A stretch of 64,000 bases of DNA. It comes from Escallonia rubra. Lineage: Eukaryota; Streptophyta; Magnoliopsida; Escalloniales; Escalloniaceae. How positions within the stretch are numbered: position 1 is the stretch's first letter; the number at the start of each line of letters is the position of its first letter. The notes under the pieces were generated by a model. It had not been told where the DNA came from, made no database searches, and saw only the letters and a program-made list of their open reading frames with translations. Shown one piece after another: positions 48,466-60,348 of the stretch. The stretch covers positions 1-64,000 of the forward strand of contig JAVXUO010001788.1 of the NCBI GenBank assembly GCA_033065855.1, written 5' to 3'. The position numbers and the translations under genes are program-made.

Positions 48466-49348
48466 AATTTAGGGTTCGATTGTATTAGGGCATTCAATTT
48501 AGGGTTCAATTAGTTTCATTTAGGGTTCGGTTCGATTAGGGCATTCAATTTAGGGTTCAATTTAGGGTTCAATTAGGGGGTTCTATTGATTCAATTTAGG
48601 GTTCAGTTGATTTGAGGCATTAAATTTAGGGTTCAATTAGTTCAATTTAGGGTTCGGTTCAATTAGGGGGTTCTATTGATTCAATTTAGGGTTCAGTTGA
48701 TTTGAGGCATTAAATTTAGGGTTCAATTAGTTCAATTTAGGGTTCGGTTGAATTAGAGCATTCAATTTGGGGTTCAACTAGGGTTCGGTTAGATTGGGGC
48801 AATCAATTTAGGGTTTAATTAGGGGTTCAATTAGTTTAATTTAGGATTCGATTCAATTAGGGCATTCAATTTAGGGTTCAATTACTTTAATTTAGGGTTC
48901 AATTAGGGGGTTCTATTGATTCAATTTAGGGTTCGATTGATTTGAGGCATTCAATTTAGGGTTCAATTAGTTCAATTTAGGGTTCGGTTGGATTAGGGCA
49001 TTCAATTTAGGGTTCAAATAGGGTTCGGTTAGATTGGGGCAATCAATTTAGGGTTTAATTAGGGGTTCAATTAGTTTAATTTAGGGTTCGATTCAATTAG
49101 GGCATTCAATTTAGGGTTCAATTACTTTAATTTAGGGTTCAATTAGGGGGCTCTATTGATTCAATTTAGGGTTCGGTTAATTTGAGGCATTCAATTTAGG
49201 GTTCAATTAGTTCAATTTAGGGTTCGGTTGGATTAGGGCATTCAATTTAGGGTTCAATTAGGGTTCAATTAGGGTTTAGGGTTTAGGGGTTAGGGGTTTA
49301 GGGGTTTAGGGGTTAGGGGTTTAGGGGTTAGGGTTTAGGGTTTAGGGT
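48466..49348. repeat. Telomere-like tandem repeat array
   Basis: About 880 bp of AATTTAGGGTTCAATTAGGG-type units. They are organised into a higher-order period of roughly 120-250 bp (GGGGGTTCTATTGATTC and GATTTGAGGCATT recur several times). The last about 90 bp (49260-49348) become nearly pure degenerate plant telomere repeat (TTTAGGG/TTAGGGG). It lies between the transposase remnants and the captured NLR fragment, wholly inside the CACTA element. Confidence 0.9.
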
Positions 49349-49355
49349 TCAGCAC

Positions 49356-49928
49356 GTGTATTTTAGTAACGGAGATCTGTTAAGGAATGGTTTTCCAAGT
49401 TCTCTTCTTCAACTAAAGAATTTGCAAACGATTAGAGTTGAAGAGGACGTTACAGTTGAAGGGGACGTTACACAGGGTTGCAGCCAATCATTTGTTGATA
49501 CGAGCGTTTTAAGATTTCAGTGCTTGCGGATTCTAGATTTAAGGAACTCCATATTCGAGACCCTACCACGATCCATTGGGCGTTTGAAGCATCTGAAATA
49601 CCTGGACATAAGTTGGAATGGAAATCTCAAATCGCTTCCTACATCCCTTTGCAAATTGTAGAGTTTGCAAACACTACAATTAGAAGGATGCTGGGAGCTA
49701 AAAGAGTTGCCTAGGGATTTTGGAGACCTAATCAGCCTCAGATGCTTGGGTCTAACAACACAAGAGAGATTTCTGCCGGCGAATGTTTTCCAAAGATTGA
49801 CATGTCTACGAGCTTTAGAAATGTTTCGATGTGAAAATCTAGAATGTCTATTTCAGACTAAGGGGAACAAGACTCAAAGCATCCCGAGTGGCCTCCGCAA
49901 ATCACACATTACAAGTAAATTCGTTTAA
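49356..49928 (+). pseudogene. Captured leucine-rich-repeat fragment of a CC-type NLR resistance gene
   Basis: One frame runs through the region with a single in-frame TAG at 49662-49664. It reads FQCLRILDLRNSIFETLPRS, IGRLKHLKYLDISWN and LKSLPTSLCKL before the stop, then SLQTLQLEGCWELKELPRDF, LISLRCLGLTTQ and LTCLRALEMFRCENLECLF. These are canonical R1/RGA-type NLR leucine-rich repeats (LxxLxLxxCxxLxxLP). No NB-ARC or coiled-coil part is present, and the fragment starts abruptly at the telomere-like repeats. It is best explained as transduplication of a host NLR piece into the CACTA element. The low level of decay suggests the capture is not ancient. Confidence 0.85.
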
Positions 49929-49984
49929 ACAAGCATACACATTACAAGTAAATTCGTGAAAGGCAAATGGATATGAAAAACTGG

Positions 49985-50220
49985 TGCAAAACCTACCTGA
50001 AAATCAAGAGACCGCAAGAGAGATCGACGGCAGTGGTGGCGGCGGTTCTTCGGTTTTGAAGATCGGCGGCACTGGCGGCGACGGTGGCGGTGGCAGGCTA
50101 TATTCCGTCTGGGGGTGGGTTGCCGGGGATGGCGACGGAGGTGGCGTCGAAGGAAATATCGCTGATGAGAGTTAATGGAGAGAGAGAGAGAGAGAGAGAA
50201 AGAAAGAAACGGGAGAAAGA
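49985..50220. repeat. GGC-rich and (GA)n tract in the CACTA right arm
   Basis: Contains GGTTTTGAAGATCGGCGGC, GGTGGCGGTGGCAGG and AGAGAGAGAGAGAGA, in the same order as 33020-33180 in CACTA element 1. It marks the shared right arm of the two elements. Confidence 0.8.
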
Positions 50221-50249
50221 AATGCAGAAGGGGATCTGTGTTTTTTAGA

Positions 50250-50594
50250 CCTTTACCGACGGAACACACCCGTCGGTAAAAATCCGTCAGGAAACCTCTG
50301 CTTTCACCGACGGGTATTTTTACCGACGGCATTATTCCGTCGCCTCTATGTTTTTGAAAATCATCGAAAATAAAAAAACCTATAAAATATTTATCGACGG
50401 TACTTTTAGCGACGGAATAAACCGTTGATGCAAAAGCTGTCGGTAAAAATATTTAACGACGGAGTGTTCCGTCGGTAAATATTTTTACCGACGAATTTTC
50501 ATCGACGGTTTATTCCTTCGCTGAAAGGGCTTTTAGCGACGGAATAAATTCCGTCGCTAAAAGTCCGTCGTTAAATCCTTCTTTTCTTGTAGTG
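50250..50594. repeat. Right subterminal repeat region of CACTA element 2
   Basis: Dense TACCGACGG, TTAACGACGG and TAGCGACGG copies in both orientations up to the terminal CTTGTAGTG. Confidence 0.9.
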
Positions 50595-50597
50595 ATT

Positions 50598-51067
50598 TTT
50601 TTAATCTTTTTTTGGTATTTTGATTAGTATTTTCCTTTTTTCTTTGTGAAAGTATAGCTTATAAGCAGGTGCGGAATCATGGATTTTTTTCAGGGGGTGC
50701 AAATTTTTTTATTAATTTAATAAAACAAATTAGCAATATTCTTTGTCGACAACAGTAATTAATTTTAGTCGGCAACAGACAACAGTAATCATTTAATAAT
50801 AAATTTATTTAATTAAGATGGAGTGATAAAATCATCTCTCACCAAGAAAAGGGAAAAGTTTATTAGTTTCTTACGACGTCATAAATCTAATCCCTCTAAA
50901 AGAACATCTGGATCAAGAAATTCATAAACTATGCAGGCGTTAGTTTTTAAGAGCTATACAATCTAACAGAATCCCATAAAGCATGTAACGATTTTCCCCA
51001 AAAAGATGTGCTTTAACAGTTCGATTTAGCAACTAAGAACTATTATCAGATTGATTGCTCAAACTAA
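50598..51067. other. Intergenic region without recognised genes
   Basis: About 470 bp of AT-rich DNA between CACTA element 2 and the Stowaway MITE; nothing recognised. Confidence 0.4.
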
Positions 51068-51069
51068 TA

Positions 51070-51440
51070 CTCCCTCCGTCCCTTTTTAAGTGACTCGTTT
51101 TATTTTGCACGTATATTAAGAATTTAGGTTATATATTATGTCTTTCCCATTTTACCCTTTAGAGAGAAGGAGGAAGAGAGTGGGCCATGGGAGAGAAAAT
51201 TGGTTGGTAGAGTGCTAAATGTGGAGAGAGAAATAGAATAAAAAAGTGTAAAGTGGTGGGCCATGAGAGAGAAAATGAGTTGGTAGAGAATTAAATGTGG
51301 TGAGAGAAATAGAATAAAAAAAGTATAGAAAGGGTAAATGTGTAAAAATACCTAAAGAATCTTTCCTAATTTGGAAGTGATCACTTATTGTGGGACGGCC
51401 CAAAAAGAAAATTTGATCACTTAAAAAGGGACGGAGGGAG
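51070..51440. mobile_element. Stowaway-type MITE (Tc1/mariner)
   Basis: Terminal inverted repeats CTCCCTCCGTCCCTTTTTAA and, in reverse at the right end, CTCCCTCCGTCCCTTTTTAA, both flanked by TA (51068-51069 and 51441-51442). CTCCCTCCGT plus a TA target duplication is diagnostic of Stowaway MITEs. Length is 371 bp with a near-duplicate internal stretch around GTGGGCCATG(G/A)GAGAGAAAA. The two ends are almost identical, so it is rather young. Confidence 0.95.
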
Positions 51441-51442
51441 TA

Positions 51443-54079
51443 CAATATTTTGATCATAAAGTTCCAAGAGGAATATTGAAAACCCACATAAAATCCAGAC
51501 ATAACCACAAACAACCTACTAGATGTCGTGGCAGTTCTTGACTAGGCATCTGAGTTCATTGAACAATTGGGCATGCTAGGTTATTGGTTCTATGTTCTTT
51601 AAGTTATTAAGGGTGGACTAACCTAACCTAGCTCTTCCCAACACGGAACACACTAGGGGTGGAAAGACAAGCAAAGGGAGTGAAGCACATGATGAATTCA
51701 GAATGAACTTCCAAAGCTTGCCCTCGTAAAGCTACTGGTTTTCAAATCATATGCCTTTATTCAATCAAAGGAGGGGCAAATTCTGCTCAGAAACTCAGGG
51801 TGCTACATCTGAGAATTGGTACTTTGACAGTATTAAAAGCCCACAAAAACCTCTGTTTGGTCTACTCTCGCCTGTATTTGGTTATCTTTCAAGCCATTTT
51901 TCTTGTTTACATGGCTCACATCATTTTCTACACTATACACCGACCTACAATTATGACCACTCTGCCTTGGCTTCGAAATAATATCCCCACCATACCCATA
52001 GGTGAAGTCTAAGCAAGTACAAAGTGATTAGTATCCCCCAGAGTGGATTCTAAAATACCTAATAGCAGTTGTTGATCTCAAATATGCATGTCCACTCTCA
52101 TAGGGCAACTAATGTCAATTCAACATAATTATACATATGCGATGAGCATTTTATCGTCTGATATAAGAAGGGCGAGTTCTTGAAAAACTTTTAAAGCAAC
52201 TACACAACAAGTGATAACGGGAAAATAAAAATGAAATATGATTATTACAAACCAAGGCTCGTCAGTCCAGGACTGCTTGTTTGTCATATAAATATGAGTT
52301 AGATCTCGAATCTACGGCTAGAAAAAAGCCCCCGCAAATGTTAGAAATCAAGCTGTATGTTCAGCTTGGGGGAAATAGATAAACAAGTCTTGTTTGGAAG
52401 AGTCTCGAATTTAGTTTCATTGATGAAGAAGATGGGAAAGAAACTGATGTTGGTTTGTTAAGATTGTAAAAGCAACTTGGTCATATGTAAAAAAGAATAT
52501 GATTATTGCTACATGTGGTGTGGTGCATCTACTGCATAGCACTGCAATCAGCAGTAACTCTCTTGCCTTCAAGTGAAATTGTTCTGAAATATGTCTGGTT
52601 TTTGAGGTTTCAAGAATATTCGGCATTCATTGAAGATCTATCTGGCTGACTCCCGGAGTTATGATCTGCCTAGCTAACAAAGGCATTTCCTAATGCATGA
52701 ATGCTTGCCTCGTGCAATTATATCTCAAGTTGAAGGGTGTCAGAAGACTGATCAGAACCCCAATCTATCTACTTTGTGCTTGACCCAGATTTATTAATTA
52801 ATCCTGTCTATTTGCCCCCACAAAGCCAGCCACCACGTATGGCAACATATATATTTATATGTATAATAATCTAGTAAGCATGTCACAAGAGAGATCATTT
52901 TATCTCGAGGATATTCTTAAATTCTAGTAGCGATAACAATGTTAATCAAGATTGTACCAACTGTGTTAACAATTTTTCGTTGTCCTTGCAGCAGGAAAAC
53001 TGCTCGAGCAATATTTTTTTTGGTACAAAAAAGGGTGATAAGGTTTGTCACACGCTTTTCTCTGCTCATAACTATATTATCGGAGTGTTGGATCTGTTAA
53101 TTAAGGGTCTATACCGTGTCTTCGTTGCCTGTTGTGGCACCACATTACCCGTCGTGCCACCAAACAGCCCATGATGCGTGTCGTGGCAACAAATTGCTTG
53201 AAGTTTTGTGTCGCACAACCACACTAGTCGTACGCAAGCCAAACAGCCCATGACGCCCGTCGTACCAACACACTGCTCAACGCTAGAATGGTGTTCTAAA
53301 ACCCTAATCCAACTCAAGGATGGCAAAGACCAACGCAAGGCCATGAGTAGAATTCAGACTTAGAAACTAAATAATACATGTCCACTGATACCATAGCAAG
53401 ATTGTATCCGGAGGTACAAAGTTGGAAGAGTTTGATTAGGGAGTATGACTAAGCCAACTTCTTTCTCAAACTTGCTCGATACGAGACTACCATATATAAC
53501 TCATCGTGTATATACATCAACAGCTTCTACCTCTTACCAGAAAAAAGAATATCACCGAGTTCTTTTTTCTTTTTCTTTTTCTTTTTCAAAATTACTGTAG
53601 TAATAAGAGGTTATATTAATAGTCACATGGGAGGGCAGGTGTTACCTTCTTCTCTTCACTTGGGGCCACAACTTACTACTACATAAGAATACATCGGTTC
53701 ATAAATAGAGATAACTACTCCGTATCATTTACCAATCATCGTCCGAAGGCAACAAGTTTGATACTCATGTTCAGCAACAGGTTTTGGGGAAAGTTAAACC
53801 CTTAATTACTCGTCTTATGTTATCATCAGTCAACTAATCCTCAATTATAAAACATGGGTTTTCTTGAAGTTCCAACTTCCCGATCGAGTGACAGAAATGC
53901 TTGTCGTGACCAGCCAGACACACAGTCAAGAAACATGTATCAAGAAGTCAAGGATAGCAGATTATTTACTGAGAAAATGGTCCAATGTTTCCATATTGAG
54001 TCCAAGAAACAGAATGTCTAATTGTCGGCCAATAGCCCTAAACCAGTTTAGCATTATTTCTAAAGACACTTAACCTCAG
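51443..54079. other. Long region without recognised genes
   Basis: About 2.6 kb with only short ORFs, none showing recognisable domains. A short direct repeat family CGT(C/A)GTG.CACCA.A...CA and CAAACAGCCCATGA(T/C)GC recurs at 53125-53285. I see no RNA gene. Confidence 0.4.
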
Positions 54080-54420
54080 TGATGTCTTCCAAAGTGTTAT
54101 CGCTGTCAACCTTTAAAGAACCCTTTTAATTGAAGCTTATATTTTTTTATTTAAAAGTCCTTTCTCTAGGATATTCGTCTCATAATACTATTTAATTTGT
54201 CAACTAATAAAAAAGAAATAGTAGAGAAGCATGGAGTTTCTTTATTTATAACCTCCATGATGATTTCGTCCAAAGTATTATCACTATCAATCTGTAGTAT
54301 TGAACCTTATATATATTTTATTTAAAAGTGCATTATCTAGGATATTGTCTCGTAATAATACTATTTTGTCAACTAATAAAAAAGAAAGAGCAGAGAAGCA
54401 TGGTGTTTCTTTATTTGCAA
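54080..54420. repeat. Diverged tandem duplication, period about 177 bp
   Basis: Two copies (about 54080-54256 and 54257-54420) share TCCAAAGT(G/A)TTATC, TTTATTTAAAAGT, CTAGGATATT, GTCAACTAATAAAAAAGAAA and AGAGAAGCATGG followed by GTTTCTTTATTT. AT-rich, non-coding. Confidence 0.85.
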
Positions 54421-55318
54421 TGATTAAATCCCAATCTGTACCTTTTAGTACTATTGAATAGTGATCATGTTTAGATAGCCTATAGGGTCCATTTTGGATG
54501 TTTCTTATTTAAGGATTTACAACTTTTCTAAAGGGAAAGTTCTTTTATGGCGGGCATGTGTATTATGCATTTTCCGGATGTTAACCTGATGCCAAGGAAA
54601 TGTGGGTTCGAGCTTACGTGGAGGTGCCACAAAGGCTGCAGTCCGAGTCAGCTTCCAAGTATGTTGATGTGAGACACAGCAAGGGTGGAACAAGGGCAGA
54701 GACCAAGGGCTTCCCAGACAGAGCTTGAGGGTGGCAGTGCTGCGAGGGCGATAGCGCAGGATGGATATACGACGACAGTCACAGTCCGATGCTTAGGTCC
54801 AAAGTCAGGGTCATGTATGTTTCTCTCTCTAGGATTCTAGAGTGAGAAAGTGAAATATGTTCTGAAAATGTCCAACTCTTCCTCCTGTTATGAATTCTCA
54901 AGACCTCTATTTATAGAGATTGAGATGATGATGTCATTAACCGACACGTGGCGCTCCCCGGGAGTGACACGTCACCGGGGGGTCCACAGATGCCGGTGCT
55001 CCACGGACTGTCAGATCGCATATTCAACCGGCCTGCTCCTCACAGCGTCGCTCTGTCTGTCTGGAAAGACTGGCTCCCACCGCATCGGTGTGGCCAGAGA
55101 ACCCCCTTGATCTAGCCTCCAATCCAAGCCCTTGCGGAGTCCCACAGGCCTGACAGCGGTGGGGAAGACCCGACGCCCAACTGCCAGGTGAACTAGGCGC
55201 GATGCCCTCCGAAGACCTGCTCCCGTCTCGAAGTGACCCGGGGGTCATAGTCCCTAGGGGTGCCGACGCAAGCCCCCAGTGCCGGAGCACGTAGGCCAGT
55301 CACGCAGGCACCCTGACG

Positions 55319-56130
55319 GAGATAGTGTCCCGGAGGAGTCGTCTATTCCGCAGGCCAAGGTAGCATCCCGGAGGAGCCGTCTACCCGGCCGGCCAAGGTA
55401 GCATCCCGGAGGAGCCGTCTACCTGGCGGAAGGGGAGTTGAAGAGCTCCCTGGCAGAGATAGTGTCCCGGAGGAGTCGTCTATTCCGCAGGCCAAGGTAG
55501 CATCCCGGAGGAGCCGTCTACCCGGCCGGCCAAGGTAGCATCCCGGAGGAGCCGTCTACCTGGCGGAAGGGGAGTTGAAGAGCTCCCTGGCAGAGATAGT
55601 GTCCCGGAGGAGTCGCCTATCCCCGCGGGTGAGTCCTTATGCCGGAGCACTCGGAGCATGTCAAGGTAGCATCCCGGAGGAGCCGTCTACCCGACTGGCC
55701 GAGGTAGCATCCCGGAGGAGCCGTCTACCTGGCGGAAGGGGAGTTGAAGAGCTCCCTGGCAGAGATAGTGTCCCGGAGGAGTCGCCTATCCCCGCGGGTG
55801 AGTCCTTATGCCGGAGCACTCGGAGCATGTCAAGGTAGCATCCCGGAGGAGCCGTCTACCCGACTGGCCGAGGTAGCATCCCGGAGGAGCCGTCTACCTG
55901 GCGGAAGGGGAGTTGAAGAGCTCCCTGGCAGAGATAGTGTCCCGGAGGAGTCGCCTATCCCCGCGGGTGAGTCCTTGTGCCGGAGCACTCGGAGCATGTC
56001 AAGGTAGCATCCCGGAGGAGCCGTCTACCCGACTGGCCGAGGTAGCATCCCGGATGAGCCGTCTACCTGGCGGAAGGGGAGTTGAAGAGCTCCCTGGCAG
56101 AGATAGTGTCCTGGAGGAGTCGCCTATCCC
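55319..56130. repeat. Tandem array: 137-bp then 169-bp units
   Basis: GAGATAGTGTCC(C/T)GGAGGAG marks unit starts at about 55319, 55456, 55593, 55762, 55931 and 56100, that is two 137-bp steps followed by three 169-bp steps. Each unit contains further copies of AAGGTAGCATCCCGGAGGAG followed by CCGTCTACC. The 169-bp units are almost identical, indicating recent expansion or gene conversion. The identical 87-codon ORFs they create are by-products. Confidence 0.95.
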
Positions 56131-56204
56131 CGCGGATGATGTACACTCCGGAGAGTGGGTTGAAGCATGTTCCATGACCAAGGCAAGGTGCGCATGGTGT
56201 GATG

Positions 56205-56660
56205 AATGAGTGTGGTGCCCGGGGGCATGTTTGTGTCAATGGTGGCGCATGGGCGCGACAGAGTGCGTAAGGTGCCGGGGGCACGTTGGTGTCAATGGTG
56301 GCGCATGGGCGCGACAAAGTGCTTATGGTGCCGGGGGCACGGTAGTGTGACAGAGAGCCTGGAGGCACGGCTGTATCAGCGGCGCGGCGCACGGGCGCGG
56401 CGGAGTGCGTAAGGTGCCGGGGGCATGTTTGTGTCAATGGTGGCGCATGGGCGCGACAGAGTGCGTAAGGTGCCGGGGGCACGTTGGTGTCAATGGTGGC
56501 GCATGGGCGCGACAGAGTGCGTATAGTGCCGGGGGCACGTTGGTGTCAATGGTGGCGCATGGGCGCGACAAAGTGCTTATGGTGCCGGGGGCACGGTAGT
56601 GTGACAGAGAGCCTGGAGGCACGGCTGTATCAGCGGCGCGGCGCACGGGCGCGACGGAGT
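56205..56660. repeat. Tandem array of about 62-bp GC-rich units
   Basis: GTGCCGGGGGCA(C/T)GTTTGTGTC- or GTTGGTGTC-type starts, followed by AATGGTGGCGCATGGGCGCG and ACAGAGTGCGTA. About six units occur, with a larger period of about 250 bp that includes GTGTGACAGAGAGCCTGGAG. Confidence 0.9.
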
Positions 56661-56689
56661 GTTGGAGTGTGACGCCCGGACGTCGGTGA

Positions 56690-56990
56690 CGAGGGTCATG
56701 AAGACGACGTCCGGGCGACGGGGTCGCGGAGTTGTGTCCGGGCGACGGGGGTCGCGGAGTTGTGTCCGGGCGACGGGGGTCGCGGAGTTGATGGACGACG
56801 GACGACGGACGACGGACGTCGCGAGGTTGATGTACGAACGTCCGTAAGGTGATGCACGACGGATGTCGCGAGGTTGATGTACGAACGTCCGTAAGGTGAT
56901 GCACGACGGACGTCGTGAGGTTGATGTACGAACGTCCGTAAGGTGATGCACGACGGACGTCGCGAGGTTGATGTCCGGATGATGGGCGAA
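56690..56990. repeat. Tandem arrays of 29-bp and 46-bp units
   Basis: First three units of GTCCGGGCGACGGGG plus GTCGCGGAGTTGT (about 56708-56795, period 29), then about four units of ATGCACGACGGA(C/T)GTCGCGAGG plus TTGATGTACGAACGTCCGTA (about 56800-56985, period 46). Confidence 0.9.
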
Positions 56991-57371
56991 GGGCGTCGCG
57001 AAGGATGCAAGGCCTCTTGAAGAGAAGTGAAGGTGCTAAGGATAGAGGCCAAAGGCCAACCCTTCGGGGAAGGCCGAGGCCGACCCCAAGGGGGAGGCCA
57101 AGGCCGAGGCCGACCCCAAGGGGGAGGCCAAGGCCAACTTCCTTAGGCAAGTGTCATGGCGCGTCGTTGGGCGACGGGCGAAGTGTCATGAGGCTTGGTC
57201 ACGTTACTTGAGCGTGCATGCTTTGACCGGTTGTGAGCGTTGAAAAAGTATGTTGCTTGTGCGGACGTGTCATGCAAAGTGGGACCGTAGTGGGCCTTTG
57301 GGTACGACCAGAATAGGTTGGGAACATAACCAATATTAATTATCTTCATGGTCATTTTTGTCACATCAACT

Positions 57372-60348
57372 ATTTTTAACATTCTCTATCCAACTAATTT
57401 TCACAGCTTCGCTCTACTGATTTTGCAACTGTGTCAACCAATAAATGTTTTTTTTATTTTTTATTTTTATTTTTTTTGGGGTGGGTGGGGTTTACAATAT
57501 GAGCTTTCCATGCCCTAATGCATGTACATATTCAATTCAAAAAATTGTTGTATAATAGAAGAATTTTGACAGCAGCCTGAATGTATTTAATTAGTAACAC
57601 TATCAATGTCTTGCTAAAAGCCTTTGAATAAGTGTGCTTATCATAATCGTTATTGATTGTCTATATACGTGGGGAGTTGTAGCCAGAAGAGTACAATCCA
57701 AACTAAAGTCAAATTTTATCCATGCGTAAACTCTTGCAAGATGAATATATGTGGCCATTTTTCTTTCTATATCTCTTACTTTTAAGTTACGTGCACTCAA
57801 GAAAGCGAATTATGATGTTTTAAAATATGCCCGCCGTAATAAGAAAAATATATATATAACGGTAATGGATGTGACGTGGTGCAATCAATTTATGAGATGA
57901 GAGAATGAATAATACAAGTTTGATCACATATATATTATCTGAGAATCATTTTATCTCGTTAGATTTCACTCGTCCGTACGTTATGTTTATCGCTGTCACG
58001 CTGAAGATTTTTCCTTTATCACGAATATAGTTTTAAGAAGGGATAACATTACTGTAAAAAGTATTTTCATTGATGTATCATTAGTTCTAAGCATCAAGCA
58101 ACTTGAGATGCTTAACTTTTTCTTTAGTAAATTTTCAGAAGTTCATTAACAAAATAGATTAACTGACTCTCAAAACGGTGAATATTCACCTGGAATGTGT
58201 GTGTGTGTGTGTGTGTTCTTGGGTAAAGCTCACTTACCCCCTTATAAAATTTCTCACCACCCCACAAGTTGACAGACACCTTCTCCCAACAGCTAAAACT
58301 GTCGCTTCCCCGAGTGTCTTGTGTTGGCTAAAGCACTGGCAAGCAGCATGACTAGTCCCTTACTTACCACGTGGCCTGCTTATCCCACGTCATCGGTTTT
58401 GTGGGTCCCAGGACAGGGACGTCCACGTGGATCAGCCTCCTCTCCGGCAGCTACAGGACAAATGCCTCCCTCCGTCACCCTCACATTTACTTCTCTTGCT
58501 CCCCCCCTCACTGGCCTACTAGTTTCTCCTTGTTAATAGCCACCCAAAGAGGAAAATTCATAAGCCCCCACAATTAAGATCAGCTACTCTTTAATCTTTG
58601 AGCTCCTCGAAGTTCGCTAAAGTCGTTAAGTTGTTCTTGTAGATATTCTGAACTGTCGCTTCATGCCTTAAGAGAGTTCGAATAGCTTTATCTAAAGCTC
58701 ATATATCAATTCAGTGATTCTTTTACGTATTTACACGATATGACAAGTCAACAGTTGTAAGGAGGCCAAAACAGTTAGTTTTTCGGTGTAAGCCTTACTG
58801 AGAGCGGGTCAGGCTACTTGGTAGATATTTGGCAAAATTGCGAGAATTGAACACTTTACTAGGTGTATATAACATAGTTCTCGTGTCGTATAATTACCGT
58901 CAACCTTTAAGAAAAGTGTGAACTAAAGTTAATCGGTTGTACAAGTCACATTTATTGGTGGTCATGACTTGTCATTTATCAAGAATAATGCAAAATTTTC
59001 TACTATACACACCATTTTATGTACATGATTCTTAACATCTTTTGGGATCCTTGCCAGGAGGGTTGCATTCCCCCTTTAGAGCATGCTCCCACTCCCATTC
59101 TCGCTGTTGTTACAAAACTCACACGAAAAAGATTCTATTCATTTTTACTCTTGCGATTTTATTCTAATTTCTGAATAAAAGCAAAATGAGTTGACACGTA
59201 CAAAACCATAACTACAACAAAATCACGCCAAAACCTTCTCCAACCCCCCCCCCCCCCCCCCAATGTGTGTGTGGTCTAATTGGCAATAGCTTTGCCAAAA
59301 TGCCCCTATAAAGGTGGTGTCTTATCTATATCCTTAATTCTCTATACTATCACTGGATACAGATTCTAATCATGGCACAATACACACTACATTGAGGGTG
59401 ATAGGATCTGATTAAACATAGAAACGGCGAGGTAATTCATAGGGAAAAGATGGGACCTTTACACAAATTTATGTATAAGATCAATCAATGGCTGGAACTT
59501 GGCATTTCAATGGGACAATTGAAAGATTGGCACACACTGTTATGATTGCACAAAGCATAAAGCTTTCTGGTTGAGAGTGTGTATCATGGTAGCATTCATT
59601 TGATAGGTACAAGGTGAGTGGTCATTGAACATATTCTAGTGCCCTAAGAATTTGATACACCCTCTTAAGGAGACACCCTGCCCTAAAAGGGTGGGAACTT
59701 GAGCCTACACACAAAACAGAGGGCACTTTTCACACTTTCTTTTCATCTCCAACATTGTCTTGTTGCAATACAGCAACTTCAATTTCAAGATTGTGAAACC
59801 AACTCACCCACCCCCTTTTCTGAGTACAGGTTTAATATGTGCACCCCACCTTCATCAAACCCCCTTAGCATAGTGGGGAAAGGGGGTAATGGCAGCAATT
59901 TGAGAACCAAATTTTGAGACAAATGGTGAAAATCTCTGTCACTACTCATGAAAAAAATAGATTTGTTGTTGTCATTGATGATTTACACATGCAGTGAAGT
60001 CAAGGTTTGTGATGCAGTAAATCGGAAAAATCTGTTAATAAGACGCACGATTACGGGACATGATGTTCAATCATTCAGCCTCGTGTGATCAAATTAGTGG
60101 CGGCCGCAAATATGAAAAACGTAAAAAACATAAAAATTTATTATGAAACGTTTGATTGTGGAATATGGCGTCCATCGTTTCATCGCCGTGCAATAAGTTA
60201 TTGGCAGCCACAGATGTGCTATACCAAACTCATTTTTGGATTTGTACGCTTCAGGTAAAATTTGTAAAGAAAAACAAAAAAAGAGTTCTGGTTTACTTTT
60301 TATTAACAATTTTCAAAAGCTTTAGGTGGGGCCAACATCATGTGAGTG
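57372..60348. other. Long intergenic region upstream of the RGF gene
   Basis: About 3 kb without recognised genes. It contains a T-rich tract near 57447-57478, a (GT)n microsatellite at 58196-58216, a G-box cluster (listed separately) and a C-run near 59245-59261. ORFs at 58321-58577 overlap in two frames and look like chance. Confidence 0.4.
58363..58432. promoter_or_regulatory. Cluster of ACGT-core (G-box-like) motifs
   Basis: Three ACGT-core motifs in 70 bp: ACCACGTGGCC (about 58367), CCCACGTCATC (about 58384) and TCCACGTGGATC (about 58420). Two are full CACGTG G-boxes of the type bound by bZIP and bHLH factors. The stretch is GC-richer than its surroundings. It is 2.1 kb upstream of the RGF start codon, so a link to that gene is speculative. 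Confidence 0.35.

Larger units (their letters stand above)
44812..50594. mobile_element. CACTA (En/Spm) transposon 2, with captured NLR fragment
   Basis: The left end reads CACTACAAGAAAACAGGC and the right end in reverse reads CACTACAAGAAAAGAAGG. Both are flanked by ATT (44809-44811 and 50595-50597), a perfect 3-bp target duplication. Subterminal regions carry many TAGCGACGGA copies at both ends, plus TACCGACGG at the right. The interior (5.8 kb) holds on the minus strand remnants of the two usual CACTA genes (a Transposase_24-type gene and the DUF4216 tail of the TnpD-type transposase). These are followed by a GTGTCCGAC minisatellite, a telomere-like tandem array and a fragment of a host NLR gene. 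It is thus a defective but structurally whole element that could have moved with help from an autonomous relative. Confidence 0.95.
54661..57371. mobile_element. GC-rich LTR-like repeat fossil, copy 2
   Basis: Begins TGTTGATGTGAGACACAGCA and ends near TTTTTGTCACATCAAC, so its ends are short inverted repeats (TGTTGATGTG / CACATCAAC) as in LTRs. It is collinear with 39331-42950, but lacks the nested solo LTR found there. The interior is expanded by three sets of tandem repeats. No protein domain is recognised. I could not find a convincing target duplication, so LTR status is inference. It is degraded. Confidence 0.5.

Noticed and set aside
49260-49348. A true chromosome end or telomere
   Set aside because: The TTTAGGG-like repeats are degenerate, short, and lie inside a CACTA element with intact ends and target duplication.
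55575-56007. Three identical 87-codon ORFs as a tandem gene family
   Set aside because: They are created by 169-bp tandem DNA repeats inside a non-coding GC-rich repeat; opposite-strand frames are equally open and there is no recognised domain.
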